The notes: generated from the letters alone by a model not told the origin. A DNA stretch of 33,232 bases from Candidatus Epulonipiscioides gigas (GCA_001983555.1 LJHE01000052.1:1-33232); one strand, 5' to 3'; counted from the first letter of the stretch, positions 17,129 to 25,239 are shown. A program made the numbers and translations.

Positions 17129-18352
17129 TTAATATAACTCTCTTGCCATTTGTACCCATTTTCCAAATCGTGTTGAATCATTTTGTACAGTTCTTATATC
17201 TTTTAAAATTATTTCTAATTGTATATCATTAGCAATACTTAATATATCTTTTAATTCTCTTTTTAAAGCTCCCTCATCATAACCTACACAAAAATATGAA
17301 GGATTTACCTTTCTACTATAGATATAATTTTTACCAAGCAAATCTCGCATTTTATAAATATCGCTCCAAGGGGATACAGATACGCGCCTTAATCGTGGAA
17401 TTTGACTTACCCATTTCCATCTGCCTTCTAATGGTTCGCAACACCCATAACAATTTAAACCAAACTTTTCTAAAAGTGGCAATTGATATGGAAATATAAA
17501 TTCTCCAAACATATCTGGAGATATTCCAACAGTTTCTTGGCTTTCTGAAAACCCCCATTTTTGCATAAAATCTAGCCCTTGATTTCGCTTCCAATCACTA
17601 GGCAAAAGTTGATTAGTGTAACCATATCCGCCTGATGCAATAGCAATATCTCTATGATTAGGATTTAATATTCCAAGGTCTTTTATTTGTTTAATAAAAT
17701 TAAGATGTTCTTGTGTAAACCACGCCATAAGCTTATGTAACCCTTCAGGGTCATCATACATATTTATCATTAAGTCTTCAAGTCCGATTAATTTGATTAC
17801 TTCCCAAGTAATGCCGAGCGTCCAACATTGTTCGCCTCTATGCTCAACTTTTAAAATGTCACCAAATATTTCCTCTGCAAGCTCTTTATTTTTAGCACTT
17901 GCTTCCTTGTCATGTGTAATGGTTCTAAATTCAAGTTTATCAAAATCTTCTTCTATATTATTTATTAATTTTTTGTAGTGATAACTGCCACCTTTTACAT
18001 TAGTTTTTTCTGCTTCAACAATAAATGAACCATACGAAGAAATATTTGTAACATACTGAACTGGTAATGTTGCAGTATAAGGAGTGTCATCTCTTATTTC
18101 TGTCATACCATATATTGCTCTTCTTAAATATCGCTCATATTGTTTAAATTTAGGGTCTTGGCATTTTAATACGGTAGCTGGTACAAGTTCGTCCCAACAA
18201 GTTCCATCTGGTTGAGCTAAAATCATTGGTCTTGTATTTGGAGCTAAGTCATTGTGTGCTATCCATTCTTCTTTTAATTTTAAAACACGAGGTTCATTTG
18301 CTAAATCTGCCATTTCTTTTGCAAGTTCTCTTACTATATACTTATCATTCAT
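17129..18352 (-). CDS. UroD-superfamily protein, long subfamily
   Basis: A 407-residue protein related to uroporphyrinogen decarboxylase / cobalamin-independent methionine synthase folds. It is longer than the three other UroD-superfamily proteins here and not closely similar to them. Diagnostic segments are SPDMFGEFIFPYQLPLLEKF (barrel strand and helix), then NCYGCCEPLEGRW (Cys pair about residues 305-306, the probable metal site), RRVSVSPWSDI and KVNPSYFC. These are features of a Clostridia subfamily often annotated simply as uroporphyrinogen decarboxylase. A methyltransferase-like role is inferred from the fold. The substrate is unknown. ATG 18352 has GAAAGGA upstream. It stands as a single gene with its own extended -10 promoter. 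Confidence 0.75.
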   Translation of the reverse strand: MNDKYIVRELAKEMADLANEPRVLKLKEEWIAHNDLAPNTRPMILAQPDGTCWDELVPATVLKCQDPKFKQYERYLRRAIYGMTEIRDDTPYTATLPVQYVTNISSYGSFIVEAEKTNVKGGSYHYKKLINNIEEDFDKLEFRTITHDKEASAKNKELAEEIFGDILKVEHRGEQCWTLGITWEVIKLIGLEDLMINMYDDPEGLHKLMAWFTQEHLNFIKQIKDLGILNPNHRDIAIASGGYGYTNQLLPSDWKRNQGLDFMQKWGFSESQETVGISPDMFGEFIFPYQLPLLEKFGLNCYGCCEPLEGRWKWVSQIPRLRRVSVSPWSDIYKMRDLLGKNYIYSRKVNPSYFCVGYDEGALKRELKDILSIANDIQLEIILKDIRTVQNDSTRFGKWVQMARELY

Positions 18353-18428
18353 AAAAATAGTCCTTTCTTCATCTTATAATAATAAATAGTTGTTTAAAAA
18401 AAATAATTTTTTAAAGTCGTACAAGTTT

Positions 18429-18437
18429 ATTATAACA
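18429..18437 (-). promoter_or_regulatory. Extended -10 promoter for the long UroD-superfamily gene
   Basis: TGTTATAAT on the minus strand is a perfect extended -10, about 77 bp before ATG 18352. A TTGGAT lies upstream at a short 15-bp spacing. Confidence 0.45.
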
Positions 18438-18638
18438 TAAATTTTAAATATCCAATACATTTTTTTAAAATAATTAATAAATATATCTTTAATTTAGAAA
18501 CTTCAAAAAAATAATTACATCAAAGAACGTAAAACCTAAACTCTTATGTCAGTTAAAGTCCATCATTTACTAAAAATTTACGGAGCATTCTATGTAAAAA
18601 AATAAAGCTTTATATTTTATGTTTTGATTAAATAATAT

Positions 18639-18686
18639 AAAAAAGTCCTATACTCCTTAATATTTAAAGAATATAAGACTTTTTTT
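18639..18686 (-). terminator. Terminator downstream of tRNA-Leu
   Basis: On the minus strand AAAAAAGTCTTATATTCTTT pairs with AAGGAGTATAGGACTTTTTT using several G-U pairs and ends in a T run, starting 8 bp past the tRNA. The plus-strand version would have C-A mismatches, so the minus strand is the functional one. The rest of 18353-18693 shows only the promoter noted and a short motif at 18516. Confidence 0.7.
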
Positions 18687-18693
18687 AATTTAA

Positions 18694-18776
18694 TGCGATT
18701 GGGGGGACTCGAACCCCCAAGGTCTAGGACCACTAGATCCTTAGTCTAGCGCGTATGCCAATTCCGCCACAATCGC
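18694..18776 (-). tRNA. tRNA-Leu (anticodon AAG)
   Basis: An 83-base class II tRNA on the minus strand. The acceptor stem GCGATTG pairs with CAATCGC, the discriminator is A and CCA is not encoded. The anticodon stem CTAGA/TCTAG closes the loop CTAAGGA, so the anticodon is AAG with G37. The variable arm is long (TGGTCCTAGACCT region), as expected for leucine, and the T arm GGGGGTTCGAGTCCCCC is perfect. AAG reads CUU directly and, if A34 is deaminated to inosine, also CUC and CUA. It lies 148 bp past the ylzJ-like stop on the same strand. Confidence 0.93.
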
Positions 18777-18924
18777 ATTGTTATATTTGGCATTATAACA
18801 CTACTTTTTATCTTTGTCAATAATTTATTTTTATTTTTATTTAAAGCAATGGCTTCGCTAAACATAATTATATATGTATAGCAAGCCTTTTCTACAAGAT
18901 AAAATCTTTTTTTATCCTAAAATT

Positions 18925-19146
18925 TTAGCTACAAATAGGAACTGTTGAATTAATAAGTCTAACATCTAATAAAGTTCCAGGCATAAATTTTTCATCTAAA
19001 AAATGAGTATAATCGCTACTATAAAGACGCTCCATTTTATAGCCTTCTTCTGTTACAACAGCTAATACATCACAACCATTATAATTTAGCTCAACATACT
19101 GAACTGTTTCTTCAGGTTGTAATACTGGTAAAATGCTATAATACAT
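18925..19146 (-). CDS. YlzJ-like small protein
   Basis: A 73-residue protein that begins MYYSILPVLQPEETVQYVEL and ends with a PGTLLDVRLI segment. Its position directly after tepA, with an 11-bp overlap, and its size match YlzJ-like proteins (PF14035) found after tepA in Bacillus and Clostridia. The function is unknown. I start it at ATG 19146, six bases after GGAAGG. An earlier in-frame ATG at 19170 lies deep in tepA without a site. In many relatives a spoIIIE/ftsK gene follows; here a tRNA gene does instead. Confidence 0.65.
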   Translation of the reverse strand: MYYSILPVLQPEETVQYVELNYNGCDVLAVVTEEGYKMERLYSSDYTHFLDEKFMPGTLLDVRLINSTVPICS

Positions 19147-19837
19147 TCTGATCCTTCCTTTCATTTTCATTAATTAACGATTTAAGTTTTAGAACAGCTT
19201 CACTTAAACCACCAACTTCATTAATAATTTTTTCTGAAACAGCCTCTTTCCCAACTAAAATTGTTCCCATATCTTTTGCAATTTTGCCTGTATCAAGCAT
19301 AAGTTGTCTAAAACGGTCAGAAGTTGCTTCGGAATGTCTTGCTACAAACTCTACTATTCTTTCTTGCATTTGATCAAAATAATCATAAGTTTGCACCACT
19401 CCTAAAACTGTCCCACTCATTCTAACAGGATGTAATGTCATGGTAGCACTTGGTACAATAAATGAATAATCACTTGCAACTGCAATAGGCACAGCAATTG
19501 AATGAGCTCCACCAAGAACAAGAGATACAACAGGTTTTCCAAAACTTGCAATAAGCTCTGCTAAAGCAAGACCTGCTTCAACATCTCCACCAACAGTATT
19601 TAATATGATTAAAAGACCTTTTATTTCAGGATTTTCCATAAAACCAAAAAATTGTGGTATTAAATGCTCATATTTTGTAGCTTTATTTTGAGGTGGCATA
19701 GCTTGATGTCCCTCTATTTGACCTATAATAGTAACACATTGAATATTACTTTTTATAGGATTTGGAGGTGGTGGCATTTGTCCCATTTCCTTAATATTTT
19801 CATTAATCATTTCTTGCTTTTCTACTTGCTTATCCAT
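19136..19837 (-). CDS. tepA: ClpP-family serine protease, translocation-enhancing protein TepA
   Basis: A 233-residue member of the ClpP/crotonase-fold protease family. LIILNTVGGDVEAGLALAEL gives the oxyanion-side segment (two stretches around 77-95), Ser113 in GGAHSIAVPIA is the likely nucleophile and His136 in TLHPVRM the base, placed as in ClpP. Residues 1-30 are a Pro-rich leader (MPPPPNP) typical of TepA/YmfB proteins. In B. subtilis TepA is linked to protein export and spore outgrowth. It works in the cytoplasm and needs no encoded ATPase partner nearby. ATG 19837 has AGGAGACTTTTT upstream. The dapG-tepA-ylzJ order matches Bacillus, without the dapA and rnjB genes normally between. Confidence 0.85.
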   Translation of the reverse strand: MDKQVEKQEMINENIKEMGQMPPPPNPIKSNIQCVTIIGQIEGHQAMPPQNKATKYEHLIPQFFGFMENPEIKGLLIILNTVGGDVEAGLALAELIASFGKPVVSLVLGGAHSIAVPIAVASDYSFIVPSATMTLHPVRMSGTVLGVVQTYDYFDQMQERIVEFVARHSEATSDRFRQLMLDTGKIAKDMGTILVGKEAVSEKIINEVGGLSEAVLKLKSLINENERKDQNVL

Positions 19838-19916
19838 AAAAAGTCTCCTTTTAATATATATTTTTTATTAGTATGGAAAAAAGAAGACTAATTCATACAT
19901 TAACTTTTGTATTTTT

Positions 19917-21098
19917 TTACAAATCAAATTCTTCATGGAGTGCATTTATAGCCGTTTTTAATTCTTCTTCTTTTATTAAACAGCTGATAGTTGTTAGGGA
20001 ATCAGTAGTTTGCAAAATTTTGATATTTTTTTTGGTTAAAGTAGTAGCAATTTTAGCCATTATACCAGGAACTCCTGAAATAGCTTCTCCAATAGCAGTT
20101 ATTTTTGCACAATGTTCTGTTTTAGTAAATTTACAATATTCTTCATTTAAAAGTATTTCTAATTTTTGTTGATTTAATTCATTTATTGTAAAAACTATAA
20201 AATTTTGGAAAATATTAATTAAATCGATACTTATATTTTTATCAGCAATTTTTTTAAGAAGCCCTTCTTGAGGTTCTGTTAACATATATTGAACTCTTCC
20301 ACTTCTATGTGCAAGAGCAGTCACTATGCTGCCCAACCTTTCTTTTTGCTCAGTATTTTGCATAATAAAACTTCCTTCATCATCAGAAAAAGTATTTTTA
20401 ACTACAAGTGGAATATTAGCACGCATTGCATATTCAACTGCACGTGGATGAATTACTTTTGCTCCACTATCTGCCATTTGAAAAACTTCATTATAGCTTA
20501 AGTTATTAATCTTATGAACTCTATCACATATTCTAGGGTCTGTAGTCATTATTCCATCAACATCTGTGTATATTTCAATTTTAGATGCCTTAACACTAAC
20601 CCCTAAAATTGATGCAGATGTATCACTTCCGCCTCTTCCTAAAGTTGTTATTTCATTAGTTTTTGTAACACCTTGAAAACCTGCTACAACAGGAATAATA
20701 CCCGATTGTACAGTTTCTAAAAGTTTTTTAGGTTCTGTAAATAAAAGCGATGCTTCAGTATAATTTTCATTAGTTATTATGCCTGCTTGCCCGCCAGTAA
20801 AGGCTTTTGCTTTTATTCCTTGATTATTTAACATTGTAGCTATTGTAACAGCCGATATTATTTCACCACAAGATAATAGCAAATCTGTATCATGTGCTGT
20901 CATATCACCAGCATTATTTTTGATAAATTCTAAAAGTGTATCTGTCGCATATGGTGCACCGATACGCCCCATAGCTGATACAACAACAATAGGACTAAAA
21001 CCTCTTTCTATAGATTTTAATATTTTTGATATAACAAATGTACGTGATTGCTCCGTAGCAACTGATGTGCCTCCAAATTTTTGTATTATTAATTTCAT
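19917..21098 (-). CDS. dapG: Aspartate kinase
   Basis: A 393-residue aspartokinase (EC 2.7.2.4), the first step from aspartate to lysine, diaminopimelate, threonine and methionine. The N-terminal kinase domain starts IIQKFGGTSVAT (KFGGTS 7-12) and carries GRGGSDTSA and TDVDGIMTTDPR. Two ACT domains follow (about 260-393) and would sense lysine, threonine or diaminopimelate. Length and single-domain form fit a DapG/LysC-type alpha subunit rather than a fused homoserine dehydrogenase. The symbol follows from linkage to tepA as in Bacillus. Shine-Dalgarno AGAGGG lies before ATG 21098, and the promoter is at 21122-21149 just past the upstream terminator. No other pathway gene is adjacent. Confidence 0.9.
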   Translation of the reverse strand: MKLIIQKFGGTSVATEQSRTFVISKILKSIERGFSPIVVVSAMGRIGAPYATDTLLEFIKNNAGDMTAHDTDLLLSCGEIISAVTIATMLNNQGIKAKAFTGGQAGIITNENYTEASLLFTEPKKLLETVQSGIIPVVAGFQGVTKTNEITTLGRGGSDTSASILGVSVKASKIEIYTDVDGIMTTDPRICDRVHKINNLSYNEVFQMADSGAKVIHPRAVEYAMRANIPLVVKNTFSDDEGSFIMQNTEQKERLGSIVTALAHRSGRVQYMLTEPQEGLLKKIADKNISIDLINIFQNFIVFTINELNQQKLEILLNEEYCKFTKTEHCAKITAIGEAISGVPGIMAKIATTLTKKNIKILQTTDSLTTISCLIKEEELKTAINALHEEFDL

Positions 21099-21121
21099 AT
21101 AGATACCCTCTTCATGTTTTA

Positions 21122-21149
21122 CTTATAATATTATTATATAGAAGGACAA
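21122..21149 (-). promoter_or_regulatory. dapG promoter
   Basis: TTGTCC (21144-21149), 16 bp, then TATAAG (21122-21127) on the minus strand, placed right after the terminator of the upstream TSCPD gene. No lysine riboswitch-like leader fits in the short space to the ATG. Confidence 0.45.
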
Positions 21150-21178
21150 AAAAAAAGTAGACTAAATCTACTTTTTTT
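21148..21178 (-). terminator. Terminator between the TSCPD gene and dapG
   Basis: GTAGA-TTTAG-TCTAC flanked by A and T runs of at least seven bases, 14 bp past the TSCPD stop. It is symmetrical and could act in both directions. Confidence 0.75.
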
Positions 21179-21192
21179 CGCCAAATATTTTT

Positions 21193-21441
21193 CTACAAAA
21201 TATTTTTGTGTTTTTCCAGAGCTTGTGCGAGCTGATCAGGACAAGAAGTTCCACGACCTTTACAATCGATTCCTTTAAGTCTTGTTATGGCATCATCAAC
21301 ATCCATTCCAACTAAAACTTGTGCAAGACCAAACGTATTACCTGGGCATCCATTAACAAATTGTATTTCTTTTATTTTATTATCTTTAACATCAAACTTA
21401 ATTTCTCTAGCACAAACATTTTGTGTTTTAAACGTATTCAT
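21193..21441 (-). CDS. TIGR03905-type TSCPD domain protein
   Basis: An 82-residue TSCPD domain protein. It ends with the signature GTSCPDQLAQALEKH and has VNGCPGNTFGLAQVLVG in the middle, with paired cysteines in CAREI, NGCPGN and CKGRGTSC. The same small domain is found at the C-terminus of class II ribonucleotide reductases, but stand-alone copies of this type are common in Clostridia and have no assigned function. The conserved Cys residues suggest metal binding or redox activity. ATG 21441 has GAAGGGAT upstream. It is likely a single-gene unit, since a terminator follows and a 69-bp gap separates it from the CAP gene. Confidence 0.85.
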   Translation of the reverse strand: MNTFKTQNVCAREIKFDVKDNKIKEIQFVNGCPGNTFGLAQVLVGMDVDDAITRLKGIDCKGRGTSCPDQLAQALEKHKNIL

Positions 21442-21510
21442 AAAAAATCCCTTCTTTCAAATAATCTTTAAAAATATTATAACCGAAATTGAACAGCAAT
21501 ATAACAAAAT

Positions 21511-22365
21511 TTATAATTGTGGCTTCAAAAAGATTTGTGTCCAATATTTTCCTTCATCATTATATCCTATTCCTATTTGTGTATAATTAGTAGATAAAAT
21601 ATTTGCTTTATGACCTTCGCTATTCATCCAAGCATTTACAACATCTACTGGTGTTGCTTGCCCTTTTGCTAAATTTATACCCGCTGCACTATAAACTAAA
21701 CCATAAGAATTTAACATATGAAATGGATCCCCATAAATTGGACTAGTATAAGAATAATAATTTTCTTGTTGCATATCATCAGATTTAAGTTGAGCTATTT
21801 CCATTAACTTAGGACTAAGCGTTAATGCTGGTGCTCCTGCTTCTGCTCTATATTGATTTACAAGTGCAAATACTTCATTTACAGCAATTTCAGTAGCATT
21901 TTCGACAACAATTGACTCGGATATTGTTTTAGTATTATTAATATGTATTATTCCATTGAGATAACTAACATCATATCCAAAAGCTTCCGAAAATAAATTT
22001 AACGGAACATATATAGCTCCATTATTTAAAACTACATTTCCATCTATAGTAATTGGTTTATTATTTATTGTAATATTCCCGGTAAAAATATCTGCTTTTA
22101 ATAAAATATCTGTATTATTTTTAATATTTTTTCCCTGTGCTAATACTATTGGCAAATCTTCAATAACAGAAATTCCTAACATTTGACTCACTGATTGAAA
22201 AGGTATTAGAGTATAACCTTCTGCGCTAATAAATGGTTTTTTATTCCAATTTAATTCTAGCATTTTATTATTTAAAATCAATTGTAAATTATCATTTGCA
22301 AAAGTCATGTTAGGAGCAATCACTAATAAAGATAATAAAAATAAATATTTAGTAAATCTTTTCAT
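21511..22365 (-). CDS. Secreted CAP-domain protein with copper-amine-oxidase N-type domain
   Basis: A 284-residue exported protein. Residues 1-24 form a signal peptide (MKRFTKYLFLLSLLVIAPNM, cleavage after TFA). Residues 25-150 match the copper amine oxidase N-terminal-like repeat (LIPFQSVSQMLG, AIYVPLNLFSEAFGYDV), a cell-surface module common in Firmicutes. Residues 160-284 are a CAP/SCP domain of the YkwD type, with VNQYRAEAGAPALTLSPKL, SYTSPIYGDPFHML and SEGHKANILSTNYTQIGIGY. CAP proteins have varied extracellular roles; none is assigned here. I use ATG 22365 because AAGGA is 11 bases upstream. An earlier ATG at 22377 touches the same site and would leave no spacing. Likely monocistronic. 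Confidence 0.85.
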   Translation of the reverse strand: MKRFTKYLFLLSLLVIAPNMTFANDNLQLILNNKMLELNWNKKPFISAEGYTLIPFQSVSQMLGISVIEDLPIVLAQGKNIKNNTDILLKADIFTGNITINNKPITIDGNVVLNNGAIYVPLNLFSEAFGYDVSYLNGIIHINNTKTISESIVVENATEIAVNEVFALVNQYRAEAGAPALTLSPKLMEIAQLKSDDMQQENYYSYTSPIYGDPFHMLNSYGLVYSAAGINLAKGQATPVDVVNAWMNSEGHKANILSTNYTQIGIGYNDEGKYWTQIFLKPQL

Positions 22366-22539
22366 GTAATAAAGCATCCTTTCTTAATAGTATTTAAATA
22401 TATTTTAAACTAAGTTGTAATATTTGTAAATAGCTAATAAAAAAAAGTCAGATTAAATGCCTGAATGCTAATTTATTTGAAGTTATAGTTAACAATACAT
22501 CTTTTTAAATTTTTATTTTTTATTTATTCAATAAAGAAG

Positions 22540-22601
22540 AATATCTTTTTATAGTTAAAAAATTCTTATTTTACTATAAATAAGAGTACTTTAAAGATAT
22601 T
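22540..22601. repeat. Interrupted hairpin in the CAP-thyA intergenic region
   Basis: AATATCTTT-TTATAGT (22540-22555) pairs with ACTATAA (22573-22579) and, after an 11-base bulge, AAAGATATT (22593-22601). It is AT-only apart from a few bases, so stability is low. It may mark an old terminator or an operator. Confidence 0.35.
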
Positions 22602-22640
22602 TTTTGTTCATAAATTTGTTCGTTAATTCCAAATTTTGTA

Positions 22641-22689
22641 TTGACTAATTAGTCAATATGGTATGTACTCACATTGACCAATTGTTCAA
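22641..22689. promoter_or_regulatory. Tandem palindromic operators (TetR/MarR-like)
   Basis: TTGACTAATTAGTCAA (22641-22656) is a perfect 16-bp palindrome. TTGACCAATTGTTCAA (22674-22689) is a second, imperfect copy 33 bp downstream, about three helical turns. The first overlaps a possible -35 (TTGACT) with TGTACT 17 bp later, so binding would shut a rightward promoter. Sites of this size and symmetry are typical of TetR- or MarR-family repressors. No such repressor is encoded in the window. Confidence 0.55.
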
Positions 22690-22737
22690 CCAAAGACATA
22701 GGATAGTGGTTTAATAGATATAATTGGATTTGAGGAG

Positions 22738-22827
22738 GTGGAGGTGACAACTTTATGTAATACTTCAGCTCTTGAGCTGACTATAATATTCATTAAAAGA
22801 GGTCACTGTGGGTTATGTAGTTCATAA
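22738..22827 (+). CDS. Tiny ORF (29 residues) after the tandem operators
   Basis: GTG 22738 opens a 29-codon frame ending TAA 22827, preceded by TGAGGAGG. The peptide begins MEVTTLCNTSALELTIIFIK and has a short hydrophobic centre. The leader GAGGTGACAAC and the VTT start resemble genes for putative holin-like type I toxins, but the hydrophobic helix is short and the match is weak. It may be a degraded toxin gene or a leader peptide. A perfect stem TCAGCTC-TT-GAGCTGA (22764-22779) lies inside it. Confidence 0.25.
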   Translation: MEVTTLCNTSALELTIIFIKRGHCGLCSS

Positions 22828-22874
22828 GTTCGATTACTATCTAATGCTATCGAGAGAAATTATAAAAAACTGCT

Positions 22875-22902
22875 TTGACAACATAACCTTTAATGGTATA
22901 AT
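22875..22902 (+). promoter_or_regulatory. thyA-folA promoter
   Basis: A consensus TTGACA (22875-22880), 16 bp, then consensus TATAAT (22897-22902). The expected start of transcription, near 22909, leaves a leader of only about 13 bases, which just includes the AGAGGTG ribosome site before TTG 22922. Confidence 0.7.
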
Positions 22903-22921
22903 ATGAATCAGAGGTGATATT

Positions 22922-23701
22922 TTGCAACAATATAAAAGTTTAGTCCAACATATTTTAGATACTGGAACCAAAAAGAATGATCGCACGGGAATAGGAACAA
23001 TAAGCACGTTTGGATATCAAATGCGATTTAATTTAAGCGAAGGGTTTCCGCTCGTGACATTAAAGCAAACATATTTTAAAGGCATACTTCATGAGCTCTT
23101 ATGGTTTTTGAACGGTAGCACGAATATTAAATATTTAGTGGATAATGATGTTCATATTTGGGATGCGTGGGCAGATGAAAATGGTGAACTTGGACCAGTA
23201 TATGGTGCTCAGTGGAGAAATTTTGCGGGTGTTGACCAAATTGCAAATGTAATAGAAGAAATCAAAAAAAATCCAGATTCACGCAGATTAATTGTAAATT
23301 CTTGGAATGTTCCAGAAATAGAGCAAATGGCACTTCCGCCATGTCATATGTTTTTTCAATTTTATGTAGCAAACGGAAAACTATCTTGCCAATTATACCA
23401 ACGCTCTGGAGATACATTTCTAGGCATACCATTTAATATAGCATCATATGCTTTGCTTGTTCATATGGTAGCACATGTGACAGATTTAGAAGTTGGCGAC
23501 TTTATTCATACAATTGGAGATGCTCATATATATATAAATCATTTAACACAGGTGCAAAAAATGCTAAAACGAGAGCCAAAACAATTGCCAGAAATTAAGA
23601 TAGTTAGGAAAGTAAATTCAATATTTGATTTTAAATATGAAGATTTTGAGCTAATAAATTATAATGCTCATAAAGCTATAAAAGCTGAGGTGGCAATATG
23701 A
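22922..23701 (+). CDS. thyA: Thymidylate synthase
   Basis: A 259-residue ThyA (EC 2.1.1.45) that makes dTMP from dUMP using methylene-tetrahydrofolate. Visible features: [18 protein letters not shown] with the phosphate-binding Arg21, [34 protein letters not shown], the catalytic Cys141 in [29 protein letters not shown] and the [10 protein letters not shown] segment that contacts dUMP. The length is normal for the short bacterial form. TTG 22922 is the start, with AGAGGTG five bases upstream. It overlaps folA by 4 bp (ATGA), coupling production of dihydrofolate to its recycling. Confidence 0.96.
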   Translation: MQQYKSLVQHILDTGTKKNDRTGIGTISTFGYQMRFNLSEGFPLVTLKQTYFKGILHELLWFLNGSTNIKYLVDNDVHIWDAWADENGELGPVYGAQWRNFAGVDQIANVIEEIKKNPDSRRLIVNSWNVPEIEQMALPPCHMFFQFYVANGKLSCQLYQRSGDTFLGIPFNIASYALLVHMVAHVTDLEVGDFIHTIGDAHIYINHLTQVQKMLKREPKQLPEIKIVRKVNSIFDFKYEDFELINYNAHKAIKAEVAI

Positions 23702-24171
23702 TTAATATGATTGTAGCAGTATCTAAAAATAATCAAATCGGAGCAAATAATGCTTTACCTTGGAATATAAAAGAAGATATGAAGTTTTTTAGAACAAAGA
23801 CTATGGGAAAGACTGTAATTATGGGGCGTAAAACATATGAAAGTATTGGAAAAGCTCTGCCAAATAGAAAAAATGTTATACTAACTACAAATAAAGATTT
23901 AAAAGTTGATGGAGCTATTGTAGTGACAAGCATTGAAGAAGCTATAAAAATTGCAAAAGAAGATGACACATTTATAATTGGTGGAGGAGAAATTTATAAT
24001 CTTTTTATGCCACATGCAGAGCAGCTTTTTATTACGCAAGTAGATACAGATATTCTTGGAGATACAACTTTCCCAGAGTATAAAGACAAGTTTAGGTGTA
24101 TAGAAATAGTTGATAAAACGGATAATGCTCAAAAATTCAACTATAAATTTTCCACTTGGGTGAGAATATAG
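23698..24171 (+). CDS. folA: Dihydrofolate reductase
   Basis: A 157-residue DHFR (EC 1.5.1.3) that reduces the dihydrofolate released by ThyA. It has [18 protein letters not shown] with acidic Asp27, GRKTYESIG (NADPH loop), [10 protein letters not shown] and the IIGGGEIYN motif that contacts the cofactor pyrophosphate. All core residues are in place, so it should be active and trimethoprim-type inhibitors would be expected to bind, although sensitivity cannot be read. Translationally coupled to thyA. No strong terminator follows: only a 6-bp TAGTAG/CTACTA stem at 24170-24195 separates it from the convergent CDF gene. Confidence 0.95.
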   Translation: MINMIVAVSKNNQIGANNALPWNIKEDMKFFRTKTMGKTVIMGRKTYESIGKALPNRKNVILTTNKDLKVDGAIVVTSIEEAIKIAKEDDTFIIGGGEIYNLFMPHAEQLFITQVDTDILGDTTFPEYKDKFRCIEIVDKTDNAQKFNYKFSTWVRI

Positions 24172-24246
24172 TAGCACATTTGATATAACTACTATATTAT
24201 CTCCCAAATTTTAAAACCATAACAAAAATTTGTGTAGTATTCATTT

Positions 24247-25134
24247 TTATGATACTGCACTATCAATAACTATAGGTTCCACATGAATAATAATTCCTTT
24301 TACAAAACCTAATCGCTCTTTTACTTCTTCTTCAAAAGAAGTAGCTATATCATGACCTTCTTTTACGCTGATATTACCATCAACACATATTTCAACATCT
24401 AAATATATTAATGGACCATATTTTCGACTTTTTAATGTTTTTACAGAGCTGATTTCTTTAGACTGTTCCACAATGCTCATAATGTTGCTTATTTCTTCTT
24501 GCTCTATAGAAACGTCCAATAATTCATTTATAGATTTCTTGAGAATATCAAATCCTATTTTTAATATAAAAATTGCTACAAATATTGTAACTATTGGGTC
24601 TAAAATTTTAAATCCAAACATACCTCCTATTATACCAACAAAAGCAGCTATTGAAGTAAAAGCGTCTGACCTATGATGCCAAGCGTCTGCTTTTAATGCG
24701 GGAGAATTGGTTTTTTTTGCAACCTTTATAGTAATTTGGTATTGATATTCTTTGATTAAAATAGAAAAAATTGCTGCTACAAGAGGGAGAATTGTAGGTA
24801 TTTTAATTTGCTCTATATTAAATAATAATATTATACCTTGATAACCAATTTGAATAGATACTACTATTAATAAAATTGAAAGCAGAGCAGACACAATTGT
24901 TTCCGCTTTTTCATGTCCATAATTGTGTTCCTTATCTTCAGGTTTTTGAGCTATGTAGTTTCCGATTAATATCACCACAGAGCTAATTACATCTGAAGCC
25001 GAATGAAATCCATCTGCTATCATTGCAGTGGAATTTCCAATTATTCCTGCTATCACTTTACATATTGTTAATAAACAGTTTAATATAATAGACGTAATTG
25101 TAACTTTGTTAGATTCATCATATCTATTTTTCAT
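24247..25134 (-). CDS. Cation diffusion facilitator family transporter
   Basis: A 295-residue CDF exporter with six membrane segments and a C-terminal cytoplasmic ferredoxin-like domain (about 205-295). The metal-binding pairs are in TM2, ADGFHSASD, and TM5, ADAWHHRSDAF, in the His/Asp arrangement usual for zinc, iron or cobalt exporters. The cytoplasmic domain has GPLIYLDVEICVDGNISV and ends GIIIHVEPI. It exchanges divalent metal for protons at the membrane. Exact metal not determinable. ATG 25134 has AAAGGGG upstream. Single gene, convergent with thyA-folA. Confidence 0.9.
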   Translation of the reverse strand: MKNRYDESNKVTITSIILNCLLTICKVIAGIIGNSTAMIADGFHSASDVISSVVILIGNYIAQKPEDKEHNYGHEKAETIVSALLSILLIVVSIQIGYQGIILLFNIEQIKIPTILPLVAAIFSILIKEYQYQITIKVAKKTNSPALKADAWHHRSDAFTSIAAFVGIIGGMFGFKILDPIVTIFVAIFILKIGFDILKKSINELLDVSIEQEEISNIMSIVEQSKEISSVKTLKSRKYGPLIYLDVEICVDGNISVKEGHDIATSFEEEVKERLGFVKGIIIHVEPIVIDSAVS

Positions 25135-25239
25135 ATATCATACCCCTTTTTGCGTAGTTAATTAATATTATATTATATTTAACTACTCTTTGTTTATGTT
25201 CCTATTATTTTACCATAAATTGTATTTTGTGGAAAGATA

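Noticed and set aside
21099-21192. Lysine riboswitch before dapG
   Set aside because: The space between the upstream terminator and the ATG is too short for the conserved lysine aptamer, and a promoter fits there.
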